Shown in pieces: positions 12,401 to 22,792 of a DNA stretch of 64,000 bases. The DNA comes from Arenicola marina. Taxonomy: Eukaryota > Annelida > Polychaeta > Arenicolidae. The position numbers and the translations under genes are program-made. Below the pieces are notes generated by a model. It ran no database searches, was not told the DNA's origin, and saw only the letters and a list, made by a program, of their open reading frames with translations. Where the stretch lies: assembly GCA_964019135.1 (NCBI GenBank), contig OZ025257.1, forward strand, positions 27,140,352 through 27,204,351, written 5' to 3'. Position 1 is the stretch's first letter. Each line of letters begins with the position of its first letter.

Positions 12401-13655
12401 TCTCGCAATACCCTTACCACAGCCACGGCCTCTTTGATCTTGCAATACCTTTCCCACAGCCACGGCGTCGGCCTCTTTGATCTCGCAATACCCTAACCAC
12501 AGCCACGGCGTCGGCCTCTTTGATCTTCCAATACCCTTAACACAGCCACGGCGTCGGCCTCTTTGATCTCGCAATACCCTTACCACAGCCACGGCGTCGG
12601 CCTCTTTGATCTTTCAATACCTTTCCCACAGCCACGGCGTCGGCCTCTTTGATCTCGCAATACCCTAACCACCGCCACGGCGTCGGCCTCTTTGATCTTT
12701 CAATACCCTAACCACCGCCACGGTGTCGGCCTCTTTGATTTTCCAATACCCCTACCACAGCCACGGCCTTTTATGATCTTGCAATACCCTTACCACAGCC
12801 ACGGCGTCGGCCTCTTTGATCTCGCAATACCCTTACCACAGCCACGGCGTCGGCCTCTTTGATCTCGTAATACCCTTACCACAGCCACGGCGTCGGCCTC
12901 TTTGATCTTCCAACACCCTAACCACCGCCACGGCGTCGGCCTCTTTGATCTCGCAATACCCTTACCACAGCCACGGCCTCGGCCTATTTGATCTCGCAAT
13001 ACCCTTACCACAGCCACGGCCTCTTTGATCTTGCAATACCTTTTCCACAGCCACGGCGTCGGCCTCTTTGATCTCGCAATACCCTAACCACAGCCACGGC
13101 GTCGGCCTCTTTGATCTTCCAATACCCGTACCACAGCCACGGCGTCGGCCTCTTTGATCTCGCAATACTCTTACCACAGCCACGGCGTCGGCCTCTTTGA
13201 CCTCGCAATACCCTTACCACAGCCACGGCGTCGGCCTCTTTGATCTCGCAATACCCTTACCACAGCCACGGCGTCGGCCTCTTTGATCTCGTAATACCCT
13301 TACCACAGCCACGGCGTCGACCTCTTTGATCTCGCAATACCCTTACCACAGCCACGGCGTCGGCCTCTTTGACCTCGCAATACCCTTACCACAGCCACGG
13401 CGTCGGCCTCTTTGATCTCGTAATACCCTTACTACAGCCACGGCGTCGACCTCTTTGATCTTGCAATACCCTTACCACAGCCACGGCGTCGGCCTCTTTG
13501 ATCTTGTAATACCCTTACCACAGCCACGGCGTCGACCTCTTTGATCTCGCAATACCCTTACCACAGCCACGGCGTCGGCCTCTTTGACCTCGCAATACCC
13601 TTACCACAGCCACGGCGTCGGCCTCTTTGATCTCGTAATACCCTTACTACAGCCA
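9460..13655 (-). repeat. 43-bp minisatellite made of exon end plus splice donor (copy A)
   Basis: On the minus strand the unit reads GAGATCAAAGAGGCCGAC, GCCGTGGCTGTG, then GTAAGG and GTATTGC: the codons [10 protein letters not shown] and the donor of exon 41536-41704. By length about 97 units. Many units vary at the donor (GTAAGG, GTTAGG, GTCAGG) and some lack 6 bp of the exon part. In this copy the exon itself is absent from the upstream end. Confidence 0.95.
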
Positions 13656-13689
13656 TATCGTGGCTCTTGCCCTAACCACGTCCACGTGT

Positions 13690-14450
13690 TTTGATCGTAG
13701 ATTTCACTGCCGGGTGTTGGCCGTGTGTTGATCAATGTCGTAGATTTCACTGCCGGGTGTTGGCCGTGTGTTGATCCAAGTCGTAGATTTCACTGCGGGG
13801 TGTTGGCCGTGTGTTGATCCAAGTCGTAGATTTCACTGCCGGGTGTTGGCCGTGTGTTGATCAATGTCGTAGATTTCACTGCCGGGTGTTGGCCGTGTGT
13901 TGATCCAAGTCGTAGATTTCACTGCCGGGTGTTGGCCGTGTGTTGATCAATGTCGTAGATTTCACTGCCGGGTGTTGGCCGTGTGTTGATCAATGTCGTA
14001 GGTTTCACTGCCGGGTGTTGGCCGTGTGTTGATCCAAGTCGTAGATTTCACTGCCGGGTGTTGGCCGTGTGTTGATCAATGTCGTAGATTTCACTGCCGG
14101 GTGTTGGCCGTGTGTTGATCAATGTCGTAGATTTCACTGCCGGGTGTTGGCCGTGTGTTGATCCAAGTCGTAGATTTCACTGCCGGGTGTTGGCCGTGTG
14201 TTGATCAATGTCGTAGATTTCACTGCCGGGTGTTGGCAGTGTGTTGATCCAAGTCGTAGATTTCACTGCCGGTTGTTGGCCGTGTGTTGATCCAAGTCGT
14301 AGATTTCACTGCCGGGTGTTGGCCGTGTGTTGATCAATGTCGTAGATTTCACTGCCGGGTGTTGGCCGTGTGTTGATCCAAGTCGTAGATTTCACTGCCG
14401 GGTGTTGGCCGTGTGTTGATCAATGTCGTAGATTTCAACGCCGGGTGTTG
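13690..14450 (-). repeat. 43-bp minisatellite made of the AGXT2-like C-terminus and stop
   Basis: On the minus strand the unit reads ACGGCCAACACCCGGCAG, TGA, then AATCTACGACATTGATCAAC. It is the last codons (TANTR) and stop of the exon at 14435-14542 plus its 3' flank. About 18 units by length. Unrelated in sequence to the neighbouring 43-bp array despite the equal period. Confidence 0.9.
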
Positions 14451-14542
14451 GCCGTGTGGTCGCTGAGGGCCTTACTCATGACAGCGACGGCGAAGTCGAC
14501 GTCAGCCTTGCTGATACACATGGAGGGTTTGATGCGAAGTAC
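14435..14542 (-). CDS. AGXT2: Last coding exon of an AGXT2-like aminotransferase
   Basis: Reads VLRIKPSMCISKADVDFAV then AVMSKALSDHTANTRR and TGA. It aligns with the C-terminus of mitochondrial alanine-glyoxylate aminotransferase 2 ([20 protein letters not shown]), a PLP enzyme. The boundary where an acceptor should lie reads CTTTCCGG|GTACTT, with no AG nearby, so the splice site seems lost or non-canonical. No other AGXT2 exon is visible to the right within the window. It may be the end of a gene cut off by rearrangement, or an orphan exon. The stop is immediately followed by the 43-bp array that copies it. Confidence 0.75.
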   Translation of the reverse strand, partial: VLRIKPSMCISKADVDFAVAVMSKALSDHTANTRR

Positions 14543-16639
14543 CCGGAAAGGAGAATGAGAGTGGCGACGTGACACACAAGTAGAGGGGAGTCACCCACTC
14601 AATAGGGACGAAGAATATGTATCCCTTTCTGGACATAATATCGCAAACAGCAGCGGATGAATGAACTAATCTTTCGATCAGTTGTTGAATCAAATTAGAA
14701 TCGACGATTTTTCTTTAAACACCGCGTGGATCCAGGATCACATTTTATTCTCGAAAAAATAGTCGGTGCCATCCGTTACTCTGAATATAAATTGTACGAA
14801 GATCTTCACGGCCTAACACGGTATCAGTAAGGGGAGAAAACGATTTTAGACATATGAAGGAAATAGATAGTATGTAAGTGTTATGATGATCCAGTGTTCA
14901 TTTGCTTAACAAACGGCTATTACAACCGGAGCCTACTACTATCATTTTACCATATCTCTTAATGAATGTCACAACAGAGGAGTTAAACTAGCAAGTTATC
15001 ACTAGCAAATCTAAATATCATGAAATGCAAAATATAGTGCCAAAACACTTTACAATTCTACCGGGAGCCCCTTGCACTTGCCTGGTCAAGACTACGGGAC
15101 CCGCTTGAACCCAATGGCTGTGCCTTTGTCTGAAGGGTTTACAAGGGTCTCAATTAAGTGAGACTTGTCGGTGGTGGCGATGAGAAGCAATGCGTGCTGA
15201 TAAAGCTGGGGAGATCGATGGATGGGCGCGGCTTTTTAGAATTAAATATTGGCCTTGAAGCCACTTGTGTGCACATGAAGCATGAAAGATGTCAAGAGAC
15301 CTCCCCGGACGGTGGTAACTCATTGATAACTTGTAGGGGGAAGACGGATCAGGTCAGGAGCGTCGCATGACAGTTAGGACCGCCATTTACTGACTCACGT
15401 GCTGCTCAGCGGCCAAAGTATTTATACCAACCGATCCGCCATCCCTAAGGCCAAGGTCAAATGTAAATGTCAAAGTTCCCAAAAAGAACTAGGCCACGGA
15501 CTGGTGCTTCATTTTGAGATAAGATGTCATTTATTGTCAGAGCTTAAGCGGACCGCCATCCTACTTTCCTGTTTATACCTGAACCCCGACACCAACCCAT
15601 CAAGTGGACTACTTCGTTGCGGAGCCTCAACTGTCCGCCCCCCCCCCACCCCCCACCCCACTCCCAAGCGCCCTACAAGTTTAGCTCATGATACAACTAA
15701 AGCTGTTGTTTAATATTGGTTTAGTACATGAACCATCGTAATGAGTGTGTTAATTGTGAATATGTAATTTGGGTAATACAGCTGGGTATATATTCATCCT
15801 AATAACCGATGATTTTAGAGAATCAAGACTATATTGAGTTTTCTGTATTCTCTTAGAAGGACGAAATCGTTGTCTTACTGTTTAACTTTGTTTTGCCCCG
15901 TAGATATTTACGTGAACCAAGCGTTACCATACCAGCATTGTGATTATGCAATCTACTGTTGATTGCTGATTAAATCGTGGACTATGGCAGAAGTAACTAG
16001 GTTATTGCCATACATAACCCTATTACTACTGGTTACGTGCGAAACGAGATTTATTGTACCTGTCATTAAACCATTTCGTAATAAATGATAGTTCATGTGG
16101 CGAGCGCCACAACATTTCAACTGTCATACTGTCAATGTCATAAACTGTCACATTATGGCGTAATAATTTTTTTAATGACTAACGTTATGCATAAAATCGA
16201 GTGTGCTTATTTCTGTAACCGGTCATGGGCACCTTATTTCCGGGATCGTGAACTGCCATGATGCTTATTTCGTGATGCGGGATTTAGGAATTTTATTTCT
16301 GTGATCCGAGATGAGATACCCCTCTTACACCCCCCCACCCCACCCCCTCAAATGAGTGCGCACCAATTGTTTTACTCCCGGGTGAGGGGAACGTTTTTAA
16401 ACGGTCTTTCATGAGGTGGGTTTAATCACCCCCCCCCCCCCACCCCACCTCCCATCCCCCATCTTGGATTTGGCTCTACGTTGCATCTACAAAATGTCAC
16501 TGATGAATTTGACAGGAAAGCCCGACTTTTAGACTCTTTCTTTTTTGCATTCAAATGCGGATACAGACAGGCAACGACGAGTAAGATGTTACAACCCGTG
16601 TTTGTTACAGCTAGATAAAGGAATGAGACATGATACAAA
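14543..16639. other. Unassigned stretch with a small LINE fragment
   Basis: Apart from the LINE piece at 14907-15007 and C-rich runs near 15630, 16330 and 16430, I see no gene. The open frames at 15158-15713 carry no recognised domain. Confidence 0.5.
14907..15007 (+). mobile_element. Fragment of a Tx1-type LINE
   Basis: About 100 bases from the AAACGGCTATTACAACCGG stretch onward match the reverse complement of 18270-18382 in the large LINE, with few changes and opposite orientation. Confidence 0.8.
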
Positions 16640-17399
16640 CTAGTAATAATTAAATTTACTGGTGGTACCTTGAGAGAGACGAGTATGACATCTTACATCT
16701 GTTTTCGACAGCGTTATTCTTCAGTCCTAGAATCATGTACTCAGTTTGCACAGCCGCTTTAATATATATTATACACACAGACATATCTAGATTACTTTGG
16801 TTCTTTATTTTCGTAATATATATATATACCACTTCTTAATTAGGGTAATTAGATTGAGCTTCTGCAACAATAAGTTTCTAGTGTCAGGAACTCCAAATAT
16901 AACGTCGACGATAGATAAATGTACTTTGGTGTCTTAGAAAACTTCAATTAGTTCTTCTACTTTCGACCAAGTGGCCCTTGTGCACACACAATGGAAGATA
17001 AACTGTTCTAAAGTTTCAATATGTCCACATGACTTACAGTGAGGCCCTTCACGTAATTTCCATTTGAATAGGTTACTACGACAAGCTAAAATCCTATGTA
17101 GTATTTTATATTAAAAACTGTGCATCTTTATACTGCGCGTTACCTTTAGAGGGAGACTAAAAAACGGTTTAAAAACAGCATCGTTCAAAAAAGGAAATTC
17201 TTCGTTCCAGCTGGCAATGGATGTGGATGATCGTTCTATACGCTCAGTTAATATTTGGCGTATCAGCGCGCTAGTAACAGACGTTATTGGGTGCTTTATG
17301 CCATTCAAGGCAACAACATAAACAGTAGTGGCATCTTCGTCGACGTCTGTGTCTATTGACTTGCCATCGTTATTATTTCTGAGCAAACTGACCCATTGT

Positions 17400-17990
17400 A
17401 TCGCATAACATATATTATCATATAACAGTTTTTTTTGTCTTTTTTATATGTGAGCTTTATTTCTTTATAGAGGTTTGCAACAACGTACAAAAAATGTGAA
17501 TGCTCACCTCTTGGTAAATGTACAAAAGTGATGAAGCCTGGAAAACATATACATGTTATTGATGAACAGATTTCCTTATTTAGATTCAAAAACGCTTGCT
17601 GTCGAGTATTTAAGTATGGATTAATTTAAACAGTTCAACATTACATTCATACGGGAGGAGGTCACTTCCATACAAGAGTATTAAATCGAGATCATTGGTG
17701 TCGCGTTTTGACAAAGGTGGTAGAGTAATATGCAAGTTTGAATCCGAGAACAGTGGACCCATCGCTCCCAATAGCCTGGCACGTTGAGCAACAAGTTGGG
17801 GACACTTCAGAAAGAAATGAACCGAATTTTCAGGTTTCGTTCCACATAGAGGGCAATCGTCAAAGTCAATAAAATTAAATTTCTTGCGATGGGAATTTAG
17901 AGCACTGAGTCCCATCCTCATGCGGGCATGCTGCACCGAACCGCGGTTATTGGTGATATCATACAGTTTGTTATGTTTGTAAGGATGGGA
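17400..17990 (-). mobile_element. 3' end of a second LINE nested in the Tx1-type LINE
   Basis: Separates two parts of the host LINE. It encodes ARMRMGLSALNSHRKKF, then DDCPLCGTKPENSVHFFLKC (17936-17610), a zinc-knuckle tail of the kind seen at the ends of LINE polyproteins, followed by AT-rich DNA. Same orientation as the host element. The family is uncertain. Confidence 0.6.
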
Positions 17991-17994
17991 GCGT

Positions 17995-20060
17995 TTAAGC
18001 TATAACAGGTTTGATATGAACATTATACTTGGTCTGTAAAAATTGCGTACTAAACCATCTCCCTTCGGTATTTATTAAATGACCAACTACATTAATACCG
18101 TTGTCCTTCCACTTTGCAACCCCAGTGTGATGTTTTTTTGCGATGGCCTTGTTGATTAAAATGAATTTGTTGCGCCATAAACCTTCGGCTCTGATATCCT
18201 GAGTGGTTGGTGCGACAGAGAAAGAACTATACCAGATATCTAGCACTTGCTGGTAAAACGGGCTTATTGGTTTACTAGAGAATTCTAGTGATAACTTGCT
18301 AGTTAATTCCTCTGTTGTGACATTCATTAAGTGATATGGTAAAATGATAGTAGTAGGCTCCGGTTGTAATAACCGTTTGATACTCATGATTTTTTTACTT
18401 CGAATTATCGAATAAAAATACGGCATTTTTAAACCGCCATTATCATAGTCAGATATCATGGTATCTCTTTTTACCTTGGCGGGCTTACCGTTCCATACGA
18501 AGTTAACAATTTCTTTATCTACACGTTGAAGGAATTCAAGGGGAACATATAAAACAGCGGTTGCATAGGTTAACTGAGAGATTGCCAGACTTTTTAATAC
18601 AGTAATTTTCCCCTTCAGGGATAGGCTTCTTACAGACCATTTTTGTATGATGTTCCTGAACCTATGAAATCTTTCATCTAGGTTCTTTGTAGTCATCGTC
18701 TTACTGTCTTTCCTAAAGTAGATTCCAAGCGTTTTAAAGACTACATCAGCGGTTTGGATTCCGTATAGATTATCTGGTTTGTGATTGGTGTTTCCAGGGC
18801 AGAATATGCGCGCTTTCGTTGTGTTCAGCTTTAGGCCTGCACAAGCACTAAATTGGTCTAAAATTGTTACGGCATTACGTACGGAGTCCCCATCGTGGTC
18901 TAACATTGCTACGGCATTACGGACGGAGTCCCCATCGTGGTCTAACATTGCTACGGCATTACGTACGGAGTTCCCATCGTGGTCTAACATTGCTACGGCA
19001 TTACGTACGGAGTCCCCATCGTGGTCTAACATTGCTACGGCAGTACGTACGGAGTCCCCATCGTGGTCTAACATTGCTACGGCATTACGTACGGAGTCCC
19101 CATCGTGGTCTAACATTGCTACGGCATTACGTACGGAGTCCCCATCGTGGTCTAACATTGCTACGGCATTACGTACGGAGTCCCCATCGTGGTCTAACAT
19201 TGCTACGGCATTACGTACGGAGTCCCCATCGTGGTCTAACATTGCTACGGCATTACGTACGGAGTCCCCATCGTGGTCTAACATTGCTACGGCATTACGT
19301 ACGGAGTCCCCATCGTGGTCTAACATTGCTACGGCATTACGTACGGAGTCCCCATCGTGGTCTAACATTGCTACGGCATTACGTACGGAGTCCCCATCGT
19401 GGTCTAACATTGCTACGGCATTACGTACGGAGTCCCCATCGTGGTCTAACATTGCTACGGCATTACGTACGGAGTCCCCATCGTGGTCTAACATTGCTAC
19501 GGCATTACGTACGGAGTCCCCATCGTGGTCTAACATTGCTACGGCATTACGTACGGAGTCCCCATCGTGGTCTAACATTGCTACGGCATTACGTACGGAG
19601 TCCCCATCGTGGTCTAACATTGCTACGGCATTACGTACGGAGTCCCCATCGTGGTCTAACATTGCTACGGCATTACGTACGGAGTCCCCATCGTGGTCTA
19701 ACATTGCTACGGCATTACGTACGGAGTCCCCATCGTGGTCTAACATTGCTACGGCATTACGTACGGAGTCCCCATCGTGGTCTAACATTGCTACGGCAGT
19801 ACGTACGGAGTCCCCATCGTGGTCTAACATTGCTACGGCATTACGTACGGAGTCCCCATCGTGGTCTAACATTGCTACGGCAGTACGTACGGAGTCCCCA
19901 TCGTGGTCTAACATTGCTACGGCATTACGTACGGAGTCCCCATCGTGGAGAAATAGTGTGGTATTGTCTGCTAATTGTGATATCTTAAATTCTGTATTCT
20001 TGACTGTAACGCTTTTTACGGTGCTTGCCAGTCTTATCTTTATGACTAGAGTTTCAACGA
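17995..20060 (-). pseudogene. LINE reverse transcriptase, C-terminal part with in-frame repeat expansion
   Basis: Open from about 20060 to 17995. It begins VETLVIKIRLAST, passes LADNTTLFL (third RT motif with an asparagine), then about 25 copies of a 14-residue unit (HDGDSVRNAVAMLD), then VTILDQFSACAGLKLN and LSLKGKITVLKSLAISQLTY. The unit is the segment that normally occurs once between the active-site motif and the GLKLN block. An insertion interrupts the element after the last codon. Confidence 0.85.
18875..19950. repeat. 42-bp minisatellite inside the LINE RT
   Basis: Unit (plus strand) begins CATCGTGGTCTAACATTGCT and ends ACGTACGGAGTCCC. About 25 copies, nearly all identical, with rare variants (GCAGTACG, GGACGG, TTCCC). 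42 is a multiple of 3, so both strands stay open throughout. Confidence 0.95.
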
Positions 20061-20669
20061 TTATTGCAAGAGTAGAGCACTAATAGGGCAGCCTTGCCTT
20101 ATTCCTCTAGATATAATGTAATAGTGTGTTGCTCTACCATTGTTTATACAGCAATACGATACATTATTATATATAATATCTATCCAGCGTCGGTAATTTG
20201 GCCCAAAGTTCATTTGCTTTATCACCTTATACAAGAAACCCCAATTAACTGTATCAAATGCCTTCTCGAAGTCCAAGAGACCTATTAAGCCAGATACATT
20301 TTCTATATTTGTGTATTCTATTATGTCTGCACTTGTCCTGATATTTTGTCCAGTGTATCGCCCTCTTATATAGCCACATTGATCTTTGCTGACTAATTCG
20401 TTTATAACCAATTGCAGCCTGTTGGCTAAGACTTTCGTTAAGGGTTTATAATCAGTATTTAAGAGGCTCATGGGGCGCCATGAAGAAAGATATCGAAGGT
20501 CTTCATCGGCTTTGGGGATTACTCTAAGGACGCCTCTTCTTTGTTCAATACTTAGCGTATTAGTATGAAATGCATAATTTAAACTTTTGTATAAATAGTC
20601 TTTTAGATCCGGCCAGAAGAATTTATAGAACTCTGGCGGAAATCCGTAACTGTGTGAGTTCTCTCTCAT
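20061..20669 (-). pseudogene. LINE reverse transcriptase, N-terminal part
   Basis: 202 codons covering RT blocks from PPEFYKFFW to GIRQGCPIS. It holds the catalytic aspartate of LLDFEKAFDTV and the CGYIRGRYTGQNIR block. It stops just after the RQGCP block. The rest of the RT is in another frame, consistent with a one-base loss near 20075. Confidence 0.85.
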
Positions 20670-20859
20670 ACAGGTTGCGTGGATCTGCGATTTTTAAAAC
20701 CGACAACGCCTACAATCTGAAAGCTGTTTCTTTATTTGAACATGAAAATGTTGGGTGTCTTATATATAGGACGCTACGCGCGGCAGGGTACAGATAAAAT
20801 TTACAGATGTATGTCATTCTACCGTTTATTCTAGGAACATCTCTTGTTAGCTAAGGGCG

Positions 20860-21060
20860 CGGGCTATGGCTCTGGGTTATGGCGTGGGGGTTTGGTTATG
20901 GCTCTCTGAGCGGGACTATGGCTGTCTGCGCTGGACTATGGCCCCATGCGCAGGACTATGCTTCTGGGTGGAGGCTGTAGCTCCTGTCTCCGGCCTATGG
21001 CTCCGGGCTTTGGCTCCGGGTGCATGCTATGGCTCTGTGCCCTGGACTATAGGCCCCTCT
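20860..21060. repeat. Degenerate CTATGGCTC repeat
   Basis: About ten imperfect copies of GGACTATGGCTCTG spaced 15-25 bp. A shorter run of the same motif occurs at 23372-23445. Confidence 0.65.
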
Positions 21061-21140
21061 CAAAAATTATGCATGCAGAGCGAGAACGAGGCTAGGAGTG
21101 TAAACGATGTAAACAAGCGTCACGTGCTACAGCTTAACGC

Positions 21141-21320
21141 CATGGCGGATCCAGACGCGTCCAGTTCTGGGCAAAGTCACGCCTTTTATTCAGTACCAGT
21201 ATGTTCCTCGTCTGCGGGAAAAGATGATAATACTCACTTACATTGCCTCTCCAAGTCAGAAAAGTGAAAAAAATCAGTGGGTACATGTTATCCGGCGGAA
21301 AGAAAGTCCGTTACTTAAGG
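21141..21320 (+). pseudogene. THAP zinc-finger exon, frameshifted
   Basis: Starts MADPDASSSGQSHAFYSVPV, then CSSSAGKDDNTHLHCLSKSE. One base shift later it reads KKQWVHVIRRKESPLLK and meets a GTAAGA donor. The C-x-VP-x-C start and the WVHVIRRKE core are THAP (C2CH DNA-binding) hallmarks. The later cysteine-histidine pair would be in a following exon, not found. Upstream is a degenerate CTATGGCTC repeat. It could be a P-element-like transposase start or a copied host gene. Confidence 0.6.
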
Positions 21321-21939
21321 TAAGAGTTATAATCCAGAGAGAACATCTGTGTCAAAAACGCAATGGACTCGGGTGTTTACTCTAACATATAACGTCCTGG
21401 TATGACTCAAACAAAATGTTCAACACGTTGTGTGAACGTCTTAAAACCTCTGCCCGGCCCTTGTAATATTATATTGGGTCTGACCTTGAAATGGCCACGG
21501 CGCTGAAAATCTAAAAGCAGGCGCTCCGGCCTACCGTAAATGTATCAATATAAACACCATCCAAACTTTCTTTGTCGAACGCCCAATTTCAGCTAGTGTA
21601 TCTATAGAGATCTACAATCTACACATATTCACATAAAGATTCACATTTACAGACTTAACTTAGTTACAAAAAATCAGACTGCACTATCATTATTATCGCA
21701 TATCAAGGGGTGCGGCCAGCCATGGTGACCACGGGTTGACCACTACTCAACACTAAATTGACTAGTCCTGATGAATTATAAAGAGTATAAGACGTTGCTC
21801 ATACGAAAACCATACTTGTGTCTTCTTGAGGACTTCAGACCACGAGAGATTTTAGTCAGATTCAGGTGTAGGGTGCTGTTAACTAGATCATTCTGCAGGA
21901 GGAGGGGGGCGGAGTTAACTCCTGTAAATATTTCTTAGA

Positions 21940-22266
21940 AGGTGAAAATACATCCTCTCTTGATGAGTTCCATATTTTTATGAAATGCCCGTTGTATGAT
22001 CATATCCGCCAAAATTACTTTCCTTCCAGATATTGAATGATATATGATGCTAAGAGGTTTTTGTAATGTATTATGACATCCGAACATGTTTAATCACCTG
22101 GGCAACATTTATTCAAAAAGCGTTCAATATTTATGAAAAAAGGTTTAGCCAGTTCTTTCTAAGTAACAAGATTTGCTCTTGTCGTTATTTTTTGTATGTA
22201 ATTTTTGTGTTTTGTTTTTGTACGATGGGCCTGGTGCCTGAATTTACCAATAAACAATTTATCTAA
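21940..22266 (+). mobile_element. 3' tail of a LINE
   Basis: Encodes TSSLDEFHIFMKCPLYDHIR and NYFPS, then AFNIYEKRF, ending GLVPEFTNKQFI. The D-E-x-H-F-x-x-x-CP-Y pattern and the final segment before an A-rich end are typical of CR1/L2-like LINE ORF2 ends. It has internal stops. Confidence 0.6.
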
Positions 22267-22471
22267 CAATTAGACACTTTTAATCTTAGCGGAAGACAAG
22301 AAAAACCTGCTATTCCTTCTTGTCTGTAACAATAGTTCCGAAGCTTGCCCGGGTGCCTATACTCTATGTAATTTGGCAGCTGTTATCCTATTCTAATGGT
22401 ATTTCACACAGGGTTGTTGTGGCGTTGTATTGTAAGTTCTTGAAATTTGTCACTTTCTGCTGCAGTGACTT

Positions 22472-22792
22472 TCAGCTGCTGTCGAATTCTATGAAGGCTT
22501 TCTTTGATAATACTGCTTGGTAGTTATTATTCATGAAGTCTAATGCACGATTCGGGAATGTAACACCATCAAAAATATGTTGATAGCTTAAAATGGAACC
22601 TTTGGCCAATTTGTCTACTTTATTATCGTAATATTCTGTAAATTTATTTTGTAGAACGTGAATATTTAAAAGTGGTGGGTCTATATCCCGTAATCTATCC
22701 CTAAGAGTTTGTATGTTGGGTAAGGGATTGTAGATTGGGGGCTCTAGATTGGGTTGAATCGCATTGCCGAATTCCCTGTCCTCCATGGCCAT
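22472..22792 (-). CDS. Hypothetical ORF, 106 codons
   Basis: Begins MAMEDREFGNAIQPNLEPPI and contains DRLRDIDPPLLNIHVL and KLAKGSILSYQHIFDG. I recognise no family. The composition looks protein-like (charged and hydrophobic alternation, no low complexity). It lies between transposon remnants, so a transposon-derived exon is the likeliest origin. Confidence 0.3.
   Translation of the reverse strand: MAMEDREFGNAIQPNLEPPIYNPLPNIQTLRDRLRDIDPPLLNIHVLQNKFTEYYDNKVDKLAKGSILSYQHIFDGVTFPNRALDFMNNNYQAVLSKKAFIEFDSS

Larger units (their letters stand above)
1..13655. repeat. Segmental direct duplication, copy A
   Basis: Position 1 matches 28593, and the two segments stay collinear through all terminal SLC7 exons into the 43-bp array. 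Single-base differences are sparse. Length differences sit almost entirely in the arrays, so the duplication is recent. The left end may lie outside the window. The right end lies inside the donor-derived array, next to an unrelated array. Confidence 0.93.
16640..20690 (-). mobile_element. Tx1/L1-clade LINE, 5' truncated
   Basis: Non-LTR retrotransposon read leftwards. It enters in the reverse transcriptase domain: GFPPEFYKFFWPDLKDYL, SSWRPMSLLNTDYKPLTKVL, LLDFEKAFDTVNWGFLYKVI and GIRQGCPISALL. After one frame break come the active-site region (LADNTTLFL in place of YADD), a 42-bp in-frame expansion, ILDQFSACAGLKLN and a long thumb/C-terminal region. Beyond an inserted piece the element resumes at 17386 (LNGIKHPITSVTSALIRQIL), continues with a CKSCGHIETLEQFIFHC knuckle near 17000, and fades by about 16640. 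ORF1, the endonuclease and the first part of RT are missing. The frame break and altered active site say it is dead. Confidence 0.85.

Noticed and set aside
9460-14450. CRISPR-like regularly repeated sequence
   Set aside because: The units are contiguous with no unique spacers and the DNA is animal genomic; these are minisatellites.
16426-16638. Possible 2A-like peptide (NVEPNPRWG) of a LINE N-terminus
   Set aside because: The NPGP core is absent, and the frame is ordinary sequence running into a poly-G tract.
18785-20083. 432-codon plus-strand frame with repeated SPSWSNIATALRTE
   Set aside because: It is the antisense of the LINE reverse transcriptase repeat; it stays open only because the unit is 42 bp.
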